From Verrucomicrobiales bacterium (lineage in GTDB: Bacteria > Verrucomicrobiota > Verrucomicrobiia > Verrucomicrobiales > DEV007), in NCBI GenBank assembly GCA_029213195.1, contig JARGNI010000016.1, positions 30,333 to 94,332 on the forward strand: 64,000 nucleotides of DNA, read 5' to 3'. The notes under the pieces were generated by a model. It had not been told where the DNA came from and searched no databases. It saw nothing but the letters and a program-made list of their open reading frames with translations. Shown here piece after piece: positions 55,470 to 64,000 of this stretch. The stretch's first letter is position 1; each line of letters starts with the position of its first letter. The position numbers were made by a program, and so were the translations under genes.

Positions 55470-56876
55470 ATGGCAGCAATGCCGAAAACGGAATCCAGAA
55501 AGCAGAAACCTGTCGACGTAGACACGATTTTGTCTGCCCTGGAGAGCGATGATCCGGACCGGCTCCTGGCGATCGCCGAAGAGGCTCACCCCGGAGATAT
55601 CGAGCAGGCATTTGAACGTCTCGATGATTCCGATCGAGAGGACGTTCTCGACCGGCTGCCGGCCGCAGTGCTTTCCGAGTGGGCTGACTATCTGCCGGCT
55701 GCGGATGTCGAGCACCGCCTCAATTCCCTCCCGAAGGGCGAACAGCGAGAAGTGCTCGATGCGCTTTCCGACGACGAGTTGGTCGACCTGCTCCAGGAGA
55801 TGGAGGAAGAGGACCGGCCTCAATACATCGAGTTGCTTCCCGAGGAGAAGCGCCAGGTCTCCGAGGACCTGATGCAGTATCCCGAGGAGACGGCCGGCGG
55901 TCGGATGACCATGAGGATGGCGACTCTCGGGGCCGAGGTGACGGTCAAGGAGGCCCTTGAAGAGCTCCGTGGGGTGAAGGAGGAGGCCGAGTTGCTCAGT
56001 CGTATCTACGTGCTCGATGAGGAGCGTCGAATCCTCGGGAAGGTTCGACTTCGGGATCTCGCGTTCAGTACCTGGGATACTCCCATTCGGGAGCTCATGG
56101 ACAGCGATCAGATCTCGGTTCAGGCGATGGAGGACCAGGAGGACGCTGCGCAGATGATCGCTCGGTACGATCTCATGGCACTTCCGGTGGTGGATGAAAA
56201 GGATCGACTTCTCGGGGTCATCACCCATGACGATGCCCTCGAAATTCTCGAGGCAGAGTCGACCGAGGATATGGAGAAAATCTCCGGTATCGGGGGAGAT
56301 CGAGGGGACCAGGCCTATCTGCAGACTCCGGTATTGGCCCATTTTCGGAGACGCTTCGGCTGGGTTCTCGTCCTCGGATTTCTCGCCCTGACCTCGGGTC
56401 TGGTTCTCCTGAAATTCGAAGACGTTCTCAAGTCATTCTATCTTCTCGCACTCTACTTTCCCATGGTGGTCGCGGCAGGCGGGAACACGGGTGCCCAGTC
56501 CGCTACCATGGTCATCCGAGCCATGGCACTTGGGGAATTCGATACGAAGGAGTTCGGGCGTGTGATCTGGAAGGAAATGCGGATTGGAGTTCTCCTCGGT
56601 GCTTTGCTGGGGAGTTGTGTCGCGCTCCAGATCCAGTTTCTCCTGCCTGAGGCGTTTCACCCGGAAAATGTCGCCCTGCCCAAAGTGGCTTTCGTTGTCG
56701 GAATCGCCCTGACGGCCCAGATCTTCACCTCGACCTTGTTTGGTGCCTTGCTGCCCATTCTTGCTCGAGCCTTTCGACTGGACCCCGCTGTGGTTGCTTC
56801 ACCCGCGATCACGACCATCGTTGATCTCAGCGGATCTCTCATCTACTTCGGCATCGCGAAGCTTCTCTTCTTCTAG
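55470..56876 (+). CDS. mgtE: Magnesium transporter MgtE
   Basis: Mg2+ channel of the inner membrane. 468 residues with the expected three parts: an N-terminal acidic superhelical domain (about 20-135), a CBS pair (about 140-260; RMATLGAEVTVKEALEELRG and RYDLMALPVVDEKDRLLGVI) that senses intracellular Mg2+, and five transmembrane helices, the second opening with YFPMVVAAGGNTGAQSATMV, the family selectivity signature. The stop overlaps the convergent LacI gene by 4 bp. No riboswitch was recognised upstream. Confidence 0.95.
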   Translation: MAAMPKTESRKQKPVDVDTILSALESDDPDRLLAIAEEAHPGDIEQAFERLDDSDREDVLDRLPAAVLSEWADYLPAADVEHRLNSLPKGEQREVLDALSDDELVDLLQEMEEEDRPQYIELLPEEKRQVSEDLMQYPEETAGGRMTMRMATLGAEVTVKEALEELRGVKEEAELLSRIYVLDEERRILGKVRLRDLAFSTWDTPIRELMDSDQISVQAMEDQEDAAQMIARYDLMALPVVDEKDRLLGVITHDDALEILEAESTEDMEKISGIGGDRGDQAYLQTPVLAHFRRRFGWVLVLGFLALTSGLVLLKFEDVLKSFYLLALYFPMVVAAGGNTGAQSATMVIRAMALGEFDTKEFGRVIWKEMRIGVLLGALLGSCVALQIQFLLPEAFHPENVALPKVAFVVGIALTAQIFTSTLFGALLPILARAFRLDPAVVASPAITTIVDLSGSLIYFGIAKLLFF

Positions 56877-57898
56877 TCTGCGTCCGCTGAGAAATGGGCA
56901 ACGCTCTTTCGGAGTTGCAGCTCAGCGTCGTACAGGATTTGCTGCGGAGGCGGCTGCTTCTTCCCCTTTTCGAGAGCTTCGATTAGCAATTCGGTAGCCC
57001 GGGTCGCCATCTTCTCGATCGGCTGGGAGATCGTAGCGAGCGGGGGAGAGACAAGTCGCGACCAGGGCTGCTCATCGAAGGCCAGCAGCGACAGTTCCTC
57101 CGGGATTCGTATCTGTAGGTCGTTGGCCCGATTGAGAATGCCGAGGGTTCCCTGACCCGTCAGTGTCAGGATGGCGGTGGGGCGAGGGTTGCAGGAAAGA
57201 AGAGCCTGGGCTTCGGAGAGGCTTTTCTCTAGGGAGTAGCCGCTTCCCTTGACCGTCAGATGGGCCGGCGATTTCCATTCTCGAACGGCTTCCTCCACGC
57301 CGGCGAGGCGTCCCTGGTCGGCACTGGACTGGGGGGATCCCCGAAGGCAACCAAGATGCGAGTGGCCTGATTGCAGCAGCGTCGTAGCGGCCAGTTTTCC
57401 CGCAGCGAAATGATCGAGGCTTACCGAGGGCAGGGCGACTCCCGAGACGATGCGATCCATCAGGATGATCGGCATGGGTGATCCCTCAAGGCATCTCGCA
57501 AGCGACTCGGATTCCACTCCCACGGGGGCGAGAATCATCCCGTCGAGGCGTCTCTGCAGCAGGTTTTCGAGCAGTTCCATCTCGGTTTCTGGATCTTCTG
57601 CAGAGTCACAAAGTTGAACCGCGATCCGGGATTTTCTGAGGTGCAACTCGATGGCACGGGCGAGGTGGGCAAAAAACGGATTGGTGATATCGGGAACCAG
57701 CAATCCGATCATTCCGCTCTTCCCTTTGCGCAGGCTGGTTCCGAGCGGATCCGGGACCACCTGGTGGAGAACGGCCGCTTCTCGGATGCGATCTGCGGTC
57801 TGATTGCTGATCCGATACTTCTCCGCATTCCCGCTCAAAACTCGGGAAACCGTGCTGACGGCAAGCCCGAGGTGTTCGGCGAGTTGGGAAATATTCAT
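56873..57898 (-). CDS. LacI family transcriptional regulator
   Basis: 341 residues. The N-terminal HTH/hinge reads ISQLAEHLGLAVSTVSRVLS with the hinge near GTSLRKGKSGMIGLLVPDI. The effector domain is of periplasmic-binding type (NPFFAHLARAIELHLR, ILMDRIVSG). It is divergent from the SGNH-MBOAT pair, 136 bp away, with a LacI-like palindrome in between, so it probably controls that pair or itself. The ligand cannot be predicted. Confidence 0.93.
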   Translation of the reverse strand: MNISQLAEHLGLAVSTVSRVLSGNAEKYRISNQTADRIREAAVLHQVVPDPLGTSLRKGKSGMIGLLVPDITNPFFAHLARAIELHLRKSRIAVQLCDSAEDPETEMELLENLLQRRLDGMILAPVGVESESLARCLEGSPMPIILMDRIVSGVALPSVSLDHFAAGKLAATTLLQSGHSHLGCLRGSPQSSADQGRLAGVEEAVREWKSPAHLTVKGSGYSLEKSLSEAQALLSCNPRPTAILTLTGQGTLGILNRANDLQIRIPEELSLLAFDEQPWSRLVSPPLATISQPIEKMATRATELLIEALEKGKKQPPPQQILYDAELQLRKSVAHFSADAD

Positions 57899-57935
57899 TG
57901 GGAAAAGGATCTGCCGGGGAGACTCTACCCATGAA

Positions 57936-57945
57936 CAAACGTTTG
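57936..57945. promoter_or_regulatory. Candidate LacI operator between lacI-type gene and SGNH/MBOAT pair
   Basis: CAAACGTTTG, a perfect 10-bp palindrome with central CpG as in LacI/PurR-type operators, lies 38 bp upstream of the regulator start in the divergent intergenic region. Confidence 0.4.
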
Positions 57946-58033
57946 CGCGAATCGATTCTTCATCGTTTCCGGTTCCGAAAGAGAGCTTCGTTGACAGGAA
58001 ACGAGGTGAGGAATAGGAAAGAACATCCTTTCC

Positions 58034-59047
58034 ATGACCCGGCGGCTCCTCCTGTTTCTAGCGCTCTTTGTTTCCATCCTGGCGGCATTGGAGCTGTTCG
58101 TCCGTGCCAACGGAGCTTCCTTCGAGGCTTTGTCGGACCGACTCGCGTTTCAGATCCGGGTGTTCGAGCGTTCCCCCGAAGATACGGCCGCCCTGTTCCT
58201 GGGAACCTCGCGGTTTGCCGATGCGATCGACCAGACCGTCTTTTCCGATGCGGTTTCGGAGCGGGTCGAGGAAGACGTCCGGGCCGTGAACGGCGCGATG
58301 GGCGGCATCAACCTTGGTGAGATCATGGAGTTTGCCGAAGTAGTCGTCGATTCTCCGTCGCTGCCTCGCGTCATCGTCGAAGTTTCGGGCCCTTCCGTGA
58401 CGATGGGAACGACGAAATCTCCCGATCCTTCCAGTGAGGATCTCGCGATGTCAGGGCCGGATGTCGAGCGGTTTCCGGATCGCTTCGAGAACCGGTTGCA
58501 GGGTTGGTTTCTCGATCACTCCAGTCTGGTTCGCTATCGCAAGGCACTGCGTCCTCGAACCTTTCTGCGTCTCGCGATTCTCTACTCGGCCAACTTTGTG
58601 GATCCCGGGAAATGGGCGAGGAAGGGAGTGATTCGAGAGTTGCTGACTTCTTCGGACTCTGAAATTCCAGAGGAGGCATTCGCAGCGCTGACTCCAGTGC
58701 GATTCAGCCCGGACTCACCTGTAGGCAAACATTCCTTCTCGGAGGAGGATCTCATCGAGGACCCGGTCTTTCAGGGGATGGTGGAAATTGCCGAGATCCT
58801 GAAAGAATCGTCGGCCGAGGTTACGTGGGTGGCTCCTCCTGTCAGTGAGGTGATGCAGCCGAGCGAAGGGGGCGCGAAACGCCGAGCCATCTATGAAAGA
58901 ATCGCTCGGGACTACGAGGTCACGATTCTCGATTATTCGGGGATTTCCTTCGACCCGGCATGGTTTCGGGATCAATCCCACCTCAATGAAAAAGGCCGAA
59001 CCCTGTTTTCCCGGCTCGTGGCTCGGGATCTTTCTTCCGACTGGTGA
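58034..59047 (+). CDS. SGNH-like (AlgJ/AlgX/DltD-type) protein, acylation partner
   Basis: 337 residues with an N-terminal membrane anchor or signal (LLLFLALFVSILAALELF). Block I is FLGTSRFADAID, in which the Ser of GTS stands at the nucleophile position, and the C-terminal pair is DQSHLNEKGR with Asp-x-x-His. This arrangement is typical of accessory acyltransferase/esterase proteins that work beside MBOAT enzymes (AlgJ, AlgX, PatB, DltD). The next gene encodes an MBOAT protein 37 bp downstream, supporting this. Target polymer unknown. Confidence 0.75.
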   Translation: MTRRLLLFLALFVSILAALELFVRANGASFEALSDRLAFQIRVFERSPEDTAALFLGTSRFADAIDQTVFSDAVSERVEEDVRAVNGAMGGINLGEIMEFAEVVVDSPSLPRVIVEVSGPSVTMGTTKSPDPSSEDLAMSGPDVERFPDRFENRLQGWFLDHSSLVRYRKALRPRTFLRLAILYSANFVDPGKWARKGVIRELLTSSDSEIPEEAFAALTPVRFSPDSPVGKHSFSEEDLIEDPVFQGMVEIAEILKESSAEVTWVAPPVSEVMQPSEGGAKRRAIYERIARDYEVTILDYSGISFDPAWFRDQSHLNEKGRTLFSRLVARDLSSDW

Positions 59048-59083
59048 TCCTGGGAATTGTCACGCCTCCGGCCTCTCGCATTC

Positions 59084-60457
59084 ATGCTCTTCAACTCGAT
59101 CACCTTCCTCCTTTTCCACTTCCTGTTCGTCGGGATCTACTGGATGGTGCCGCAACAGAAGGTGCGGCAGGTTGTCTTGTTGCTGAGTTCTGTCCTGTTC
59201 TACGGATGGTATTACTGGCCGGCGCTCATCCTTCTCGGGATTTCGATCCTGGTGAACTACGGGTTCTCCCGGTGGATCGACTCGGCGGAGCAAAAAAAGA
59301 AAATCGTGACTCTCGCGGTGGTCGTCAATCTCTGCAGCCTCGGCTGGTTCAAGTATTCCGCCTTCATCAGCGCCAATCTTGTCGCATTCTTCTCCTCGTT
59401 CGGGATCACCCTGTCGGACCCTCCCGCCAGTGCCTGGCTCCCTCTCGGTATTTCCTTCTACACCTTCCAGGTCATCGGTTATCTCGTCGACGTCGGGCGC
59501 GGAGAAATCCGGGCCGAGCGGAATCTTCTCGCCTTCGGTGTCTTCAAATGTTTCTACGGCCAACTCGTCGCGGGGCCGATTGTTCGAGCTCATACCTTGA
59601 TTCCTCAACTCAAGGAAAAGCGAGTCTTCCGGGCCAGCGATTTTCTGCTCGGGATCTATCTGTTGATCGCAGGGTTGGCCATGAAAGTCTGCCTGGCCGA
59701 CACCTTGGCCCAGTTCGTCGACTACGGATTTGCCAATCCGAACGAACTTGAGATCGCGACGGCATGGCTCACGCTCTACGCGTTCGCAGCCCAGATTCTA
59801 AGCGATTTCTGGGGATACTCGACGGTCGCGATTGGCTTGGGGCTCATGTATGGGATCAAACTTCCCATCAACTTCAATTTGCCCTACCTCGCGACCTCGA
59901 TTCGGGAGTTCTGGCATCGTTGGCATATCACCCTTTCCGAATGGTTGCGAGACTATCTCTACATTCCCCTGGGTGGGAACCGAAAGCATCAGCATCGAAA
60001 TCTCTTCCTTACCATGCTCCTGGGGGGAATCTGGCACGGAGCCTCGTGGAATTTCGTTTTCTGGGGGGCGGGTCACGGAATCTGGCTGGTCCTCGAGCGG
60101 GTTTGTCCCAAGATGCTGCCAGCGAACCGCTTTTTCCTCATCGTGAAATGGCTCCTCGTGTTCAACGGGGTCTGTCTCCTCTGGGTCTTTTTCCGCGCGC
60201 CTACGTTTCCCGTCGCGATGGATTTTTTCCAGGCGCTACTGATCCCTCCGTTCACGATGAAAGATTCTCCGCCGGATGCGCTCATCTTCATCCTTCTCGG
60301 GTTCACGGCCTACACTGCCATCTTGGGGAAATCGTTGACCGATCGACGGTTTCTCGACTGGGGGCTGGGACGTCAGGTTGGGTTGACCATCCTGTTGGTC
60401 CTCCTGATCCTGTCTTTCGCCGACGCGAGACTGGATTTCATCTATTTCGTCTTCTAG
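59084..60457 (+). CDS. MBOAT O-acyltransferase (AlgI/PatA-like)
   Basis: 457-residue polytopic membrane protein from ATG 59084; an in-frame TTG at 59057 would add nine residues. Conserved MBOAT residues are visible: REFWHRWHITLSEWLRDYLY and the catalytic His in LLGGIWHGASWNF. The N-terminal block SLGWFKYSAFISANL and GQLVAGPIVRA are AlgI-type. It passes acyl groups from the cytoplasm to periplasmic polysaccharide or peptidoglycan with the SGNH partner upstream. Confidence 0.93.
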   Translation: MLFNSITFLLFHFLFVGIYWMVPQQKVRQVVLLLSSVLFYGWYYWPALILLGISILVNYGFSRWIDSAEQKKKIVTLAVVVNLCSLGWFKYSAFISANLVAFFSSFGITLSDPPASAWLPLGISFYTFQVIGYLVDVGRGEIRAERNLLAFGVFKCFYGQLVAGPIVRAHTLIPQLKEKRVFRASDFLLGIYLLIAGLAMKVCLADTLAQFVDYGFANPNELEIATAWLTLYAFAAQILSDFWGYSTVAIGLGLMYGIKLPINFNLPYLATSIREFWHRWHITLSEWLRDYLYIPLGGNRKHQHRNLFLTMLLGGIWHGASWNFVFWGAGHGIWLVLERVCPKMLPANRFFLIVKWLLVFNGVCLLWVFFRAPTFPVAMDFFQALLIPPFTMKDSPPDALIFILLGFTAYTAILGKSLTDRRFLDWGLGRQVGLTILLVLLILSFADARLDFIYFVF

Positions 60458-60520
60458 ACCATCGCTCCTCGGTGGCGAGGAGAGAATTTGGAAAGTAGAA
60501 GAGGCTCTGGAAGAAGAGAA

Positions 60521-61279
60521 CTACTTCTTCGCAAGAATTCGGACGTGGGCCCGATGATAGAAGTGGGAGCAGTGCAGGATCTCGCTGAATCCGGCCTTGG
60601 TCACAAACTTGGCGAAGGTTTGGGGTGACAGATACCACATGTGTCCCGGAGGGCCGAGATACTTCCATGACTGACCTGCGATCTTGGCTTTGAAGTGAGT
60701 CACGCTGGGAACAATCGCGAAGAGCATTCCGCCGGGACGAAGGATGCGATAGATCTCTCCGAGGGTTTGATTCAAATCATGAACGTGCTCGAGGACGTGA
60801 AGCGCGACGACGAGGTCGAAGGTGTCGTCCTCGATGCCCATGCTCTGGATGTCTCCTTTCTGGGCGTTGAGGCCTCGACTTTGGGCGTAGGCGAGAGGGG
60901 CTTCGGCGTAGTCCACGCCTCTTGCATCGAATCGAGGATTATCCTTCACCGAGCTCAGAAAATCACCCTGCCCGCATCCGATCTCGAAAGTCTTGATCGG
61001 CTTGTCCTTGGGGAACTTGCTTGCGATCCACTTGGAGAAAGCGAGATACTTGAGCTTTCGCAGGAATCCACCGGCCGGGATGAAGGTATCGCCCTCCGGC
61101 TGATACGTGGGAGCGTAGAACTTCCTCAGGTAGTCCGCGCTGGGATAGTCCTGGATGAAGATAAAGCTGCAGTCTTCACACTCGACTACGTGGTAGCCGT
61201 CCTTTTCACGCCAAGGCTTGTGTTTCGTTCCGTTGCAGAGCGGGCAATGTTCGAGGATCGTGTGTTCGGGAAGAGCCAT
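60521..61279 (-). CDS. Class I SAM-dependent methyltransferase with N-terminal zinc motif
   Basis: 252 residues from ATG 61279. The first about 40 residues hold HCPLCNG and VECEDCSF, a four-Cys zinc ribbon. The SAM domain has FEIGCGQGDFLSSVK (motif I) and DLVVALHVLEHVHDL (motif IV region) with YRILRPGGMLFAIVPS. This 'zinc ribbon plus methyltransferase' layout is common among sugar- or lipid-modifying methyltransferases in polysaccharide loci. It sits near the MBOAT pair but on the opposite strand. Confidence 0.88.
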   Translation of the reverse strand: MALPEHTILEHCPLCNGTKHKPWREKDGYHVVECEDCSFIFIQDYPSADYLRKFYAPTYQPEGDTFIPAGGFLRKLKYLAFSKWIASKFPKDKPIKTFEIGCGQGDFLSSVKDNPRFDARGVDYAEAPLAYAQSRGLNAQKGDIQSMGIEDDTFDLVVALHVLEHVHDLNQTLGEIYRILRPGGMLFAIVPSVTHFKAKIAGQSWKYLGPPGHMWYLSPQTFAKFVTKAGFSEILHCSHFYHRAHVRILAKK

Positions 61280-61467
61280 GAGATTCCGTGGTTCGACGGG
61301 CAAAAAAATTGGCTCTTTTGCCCGTTGCTGCCGTTCATACGCGACAAGAACGGCTCCGTCAAAACCAATTCTTCTCGATCCCGAGGAAGATCGGCCCCTG
61401 TTTCCGCCGGGCCAGGAATGATGAATCTGCTGGACTCGACCTTTCGAGATGAGTTACTAGTCCAGTG

Positions 61468-63084
61468 ATGGGCAGGTGTGAACGGTTGGAGACGATGGCT
61501 TTGGAGGAGGGGCAATGGAAGACTCGGGTCGCCTGCGCCTGGAATCCATTTCTCGGTTTTTCTATCCTTTGCCTGATCTTCGCTTTCGTGGGAGTGAATA
61601 GACTCTCTGGAAAGGAGGTGCGTGTCTGGACCAGTGCAGAGGGGCGGACTCTGGAGGCCTCTCTCGTAGAGGCGGGAGAGAGGGAAGTGACTTTGCGGCT
61701 TTCCTCGGGACAGGAGGCGATTCTCCCGCTCTCGAGGCTTTCTCCCTCGGATCGAGAGTATATCCAGCAAGTTTCGAAACGAGGCGGCGGTCGAAATCTG
61801 GAGCCACTTCCTCTGGAAACGGCACTCTCCGATTCGGTGGAGGTCAAAGGTGGGCCGAGGGTGTTTCGATCTCCCCATTTCGAATTCCGGAATGATCGCG
61901 ATGTCTCTCCTGCTTTTGTCGCGGAAGCGGCCAGGATTTACGAGGGGACGCTGGCTGCACTCCATGCCATACCTCACGGTCTTGAACTCGCCCCACCCGA
62001 AGGACAAACCCATTTTCGTGGACGTTTTCTCGACGAGACGGACTTCGATATGATCGCGGAGGAGAGAATGGGGACGCTTCCGGGGCAGCGCGTTGTTGGG
62101 CTCTACCTGAGCGATAGCAAAGAATTGCTCGTTCCCTATTCTTCGCTCGGAGCCAAGCAACTTGGCTCGAGAATGACTCTGCGAAAGTCGAGTGACACCT
62201 CGACCCTGGTTCATGAAATCGTGCACCAGGTCATGCATGACTGGCTCCCGGTGTTTCCGACGTGGTTTTCCGAAGGTCTTGCCGAGTATCTTGCATCCAT
62301 CCCGAATCAAAATGGTCGATTCATGTTCCGATACGCCGAACGGGGCTTGAAAACCCGGCTCGAGGATAGGCATGGGGTATCGGGTCGAGTTATCCAGGGG
62401 GTGACACGGCCCTCGCGTTATTTCGAAGGAATCGTCAGTGCTTCCCTGACCGATGCCGGGGCCGGCCTCGGCGGAGACCGGGAAGTTGCCGGATCCATCC
62501 AAACCGATTCCGTGGGGGGTGCCGGCGGGACGCAGGATATGCGATTCGATACCTGGAATGGTACTCTTGCCGAGTATCGGGATGCGATGCTCTACCTCTA
62601 CTTCTTCATGCACCTGGCTGAGCCTGAGCAGGCAGGGGACCAGGTCGGTCGATATCTGCGAGCCGTCGACATCGCCCTGGGAGAGACCGACCAGATACGG
62701 AAAGAAGTCGGAGCGTTCGAGAAGCAGCGAGTCTTCTACAACAAGGCAGTTCGGGCCTACAACGAGGAACTGGGGGAATTTCGGAAAGCCGTGGAGGCCT
62801 ACAACCGAAAGGTCGTCGAATACAACGATCAAGTGAAGTCCGGGGTCCCCTTGGAGAAACGAATTCGAGTGGGAGAAATTCCAAAACTTCCGGTGGCCCC
62901 GGAACGTCCTGAAATGGCCGAGTCGATTCGGCTCCTCGTTGACGACCGAAGAAGCATCAATCTCGTTCACTTCGTGCAAAGCCGCTCGCTGGAGGTTCTT
63001 CTCGATGGCAGGTCTCTCCGTCAACTCGATGACGCCTTCCGCCGAGCCTTCGCAGAGCTCGGATGGGATATTCAGTTTCGCTAG
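61468..63084 (+). CDS. SHD1-domain metallopeptidase-like protein
   Basis: 538 residues from ATG 61468 (GTG 61465 and ATG 61495 also in frame). An N-terminal anchor (WNPFLGFSILCLIFAFVG) is followed by an SHD1-like domain (about 50-105: VRVWTSAEGRTLEASLVEA, LPLSRLSPSDREYIQQVS), the same type as in the selenoprotein at 30605-31306. Residues 249-275 hold a gluzincin motif, HEIVHQ with the downstream FSEGLAEYL; HExxH and the third Glu are intact. The C-terminal part is helical, Lys/Glu-rich (EKQRVFYNKAVRAYNEELGE). A secreted or surface peptidase is likely; substrate unknown. Confidence 0.78.
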   Translation: MGRCERLETMALEEGQWKTRVACAWNPFLGFSILCLIFAFVGVNRLSGKEVRVWTSAEGRTLEASLVEAGEREVTLRLSSGQEAILPLSRLSPSDREYIQQVSKRGGGRNLEPLPLETALSDSVEVKGGPRVFRSPHFEFRNDRDVSPAFVAEAARIYEGTLAALHAIPHGLELAPPEGQTHFRGRFLDETDFDMIAEERMGTLPGQRVVGLYLSDSKELLVPYSSLGAKQLGSRMTLRKSSDTSTLVHEIVHQVMHDWLPVFPTWFSEGLAEYLASIPNQNGRFMFRYAERGLKTRLEDRHGVSGRVIQGVTRPSRYFEGIVSASLTDAGAGLGGDREVAGSIQTDSVGGAGGTQDMRFDTWNGTLAEYRDAMLYLYFFMHLAEPEQAGDQVGRYLRAVDIALGETDQIRKEVGAFEKQRVFYNKAVRAYNEELGEFRKAVEAYNRKVVEYNDQVKSGVPLEKRIRVGEIPKLPVAPERPEMAESIRLLVDDRRSINLVHFVQSRSLEVLLDGRSLRQLDDAFRRAFAELGWDIQFR

Positions 63085-63330
63085 GAAACGCTAACTGCGA
63101 TCGGACCTCTTTTCTCGTCAGGGCGATCGACTCCTCTTCGGGAGCGCGGTGTATCTCGAGTCGAGTTATCGACGGAGCCCCTGCCGATCCCGATCCCGAT
63201 GAGAACTGGGATGGTCGAGGCGGAGCGATGGACAGCAACCGATATCCAGAATACGGATACCGATCCACTCGCGACCTCGTGCCCTAGCTCGCACGACTCG
63301 TATCCTGAATCTTCATTTGCAATCCTTCAT

Positions 63331-63350
63331 ATATCGCTGTATAGCGATAT
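63331..63350. promoter_or_regulatory. Palindromic operator-like site upstream of the CSCGG-repeat gene
   Basis: ATATCGCT-gtat-AGCGATAT is a perfect inverted repeat with 8-bp arms and a 4-bp spacer, ending 19 bp before the start codon. Its AT-rich form with CGC/GCG half-sites resembles operators of ArsR/SmtB-type metal regulators; the regulator itself is not in the window. Confidence 0.45.
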
Positions 63351-63369
63351 AGTGAAATAAATCCCAATC

Positions 63370-64000
63370 ATGAAACTGTTATCCCTCCTCCTTGCCTCCC
63401 TGATTCTCTTTTCTTCCCTGGAAGCGCGTCCGCCCGGAAAGGGTCCGGCCCAAGGGGGGAGCGATTTTCGTGGAGTGATTCATTCACTTTTTGCGAACTA
63501 CGAGGATTTCGAGCGCAAAGTGGAAATTCTTGAGAATGGCTATCGAGCTGTCACGACATCCAAGGACCCCAAGTCGGCGAAGTTGCTCCAGGAGCATGTC
63601 ATCCAGATGAAAGAGCGACTCGATGGCGGTTTCGGTGTCCGGCACTGGGATCCTGCTTTCGCCGAACTCAGAGAGCACCACGAGGATATGACCATCGAGT
63701 TGGAGGAGATCACGGGAGGGGTGTCGGTCTCCGTCATGGGAAAGACACCCGAGGCGATCCAGGTGGCGAAGAACCACGCGAAAATCGTGAGCGGGTTTGT
63801 CGAGAAAGGGGGAGAGCAGATGCATGCGACTCACCCTGCCGTCGTTTCCGGCAAGGAGGGGGAGTCGACCGAGCTGGCGAAGGCCGCTTGTTCATGCGGT
63901 GGTGAGAAAGGGCAAGGCAAGGGCAAGAAGCAAACTGCAACGGAAGGGGAGTCGACCGAGCTGGCGAAGGCCGCTTGTTCATGCGGTGGTGAGAAAGGGC
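63370..64000 (+). CDS. Secreted protein with repeated CSCGG motif (partial at window edge)
   Basis: The first 210 codons are visible; the gene continues off the window. A signal peptide (KLLSLLLASLILFSSLEA) leads to a helical domain rich in His and Met (QEHVIQMKERLDG, HHEDMTIELEEITGG, QMHATHP), of a type with possible heme or metal binding. A low-complexity part then repeats a 29-residue unit that includes TELAKAACSCGGEKG, seen once in full and a second time up to the edge. Cys-x-Cys pairs in a secreted protein suggest metal binding. The nearby palindrome may control it. No family name is claimed. Confidence 0.7.
   Translation, partial: MKLLSLLLASLILFSSLEARPPGKGPAQGGSDFRGVIHSLFANYEDFERKVEILENGYRAVTTSKDPKSAKLLQEHVIQMKERLDGGFGVRHWDPAFAELREHHEDMTIELEEITGGVSVSVMGKTPEAIQVAKNHAKIVSGFVEKGGEQMHATHPAVVSGKEGESTELAKAACSCGGEKGQGKGKKQTATEGESTELAKAACSCGGEKG
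63859..64000 (+). repeat. In-frame 87-bp tandem repeat encoding a CSCGG unit
   Basis: Bases 63859-63913 recur identically at 63946-64000, a period of 87 bp (29 codons). The array continues beyond the window, so copy number is unknown. Confidence 0.9.

Noticed and set aside
61186..63024. 612-codon minus-strand frame opposite the SHD1 metallopeptidase
   Set aside because: Antisense of the metallopeptidase with its intact HExxH; no own domain.

Overview
The window looks like a chromosomal segment of a Gram-negative member of the Verrucomicrobiota/PVC group, possibly an Opitutae/Puniceicoccales-type heterotroph. This rests on a Minf_1886-type protein (a family largely confined to Planctomycetes and Verrucomicrobia), SHD1-like domains, secreted sulfatases, Tat-exported Gfo/Idh/MocA and beta-propeller proteins, and outer-membrane efflux lipoproteins. 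The lineage call is inference from gene content. No rRNA operon or CRISPR array is present. There is one complete tRNA, tRNA-Asp(GTC).

Layout. (1) 1-10.7 kb, minus strand: a tetR/OMF, MFP, RND efflux operon followed by a SulP transporter and a hydantoinase/oxoprolinase gene cut by the window edge. The TetR repressor and the outer-membrane channel are one uninterrupted reading frame, with an apparent internal TTG start for the channel. (2) 10.7-14.6 kb: a coiled-coil membrane protein divergent from a TPR/acidic-linker/AAA+ ATPase and a TPR membrane protein. (3) 14.6-23.0 kb: rplS and tRNA-Asp, then a 7.7-kb unit bounded by two perfect 60-bp direct repeats made of the tRNA-Asp 3' part. It carries a sulfatase and a four-gene arginine-to-polyamine set (speA, aguA, aguB and a deoxyhypusine-synthase-like gene). 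No integrase was recognised. (4) 23-31.3 kb: a sulfotransferase and GT21-like glycosyltransferase pair, a beta-barrel protein, a lipoprotein hydrolase, a Na/Pi cotransporter and a thioredoxin-like gene. The last has UGA exactly at the first redox Cys codon (W-U-P-P-C) with a SECIS-like hairpin behind it, so it is a probable selenoprotein that ordinary gene calling would split. (5) 31.4-45.5 kb: pyrimidine genes (pyrF, pyrE, dcd, cmk), secreted/cell-wall proteins, an adenylate cyclase, an M16 peptidase, an oxidoreductase, a deletion-type sulfatase pseudogene and a HupE-like protein. (6) 45.6-51.9 kb: a second OMF-MFP-RND operon on the plus strand. (7) 51.9-64 kb: an envelope lipoprotein, a glycosidase-like protein, SGNH hydrolase, MgtE, a LacI regulator divergent from an SGNH/MBOAT acylation pair, a methyltransferase, an SHD1 metallopeptidase, and a CSCGG-repeat secreted protein running off the right edge behind a palindromic operator-like site.

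How the parts work together. The two RND triads export toxic compounds or envelope molecules. SpeA, AguA and AguB make putrescine from arginine, and the DHS-like enzyme may extend it to a longer polyamine. The GT21-like/sulfotransferase pair could build a sulfated glycolipid, and the SGNH/MBOAT pair probably O-acylates a polysaccharide under a LacI-type regulator. PyrF/PyrE/Dcd/Cmk supply pyrimidine nucleotides. All functional statements come from reading motifs by eye; no database search was run.
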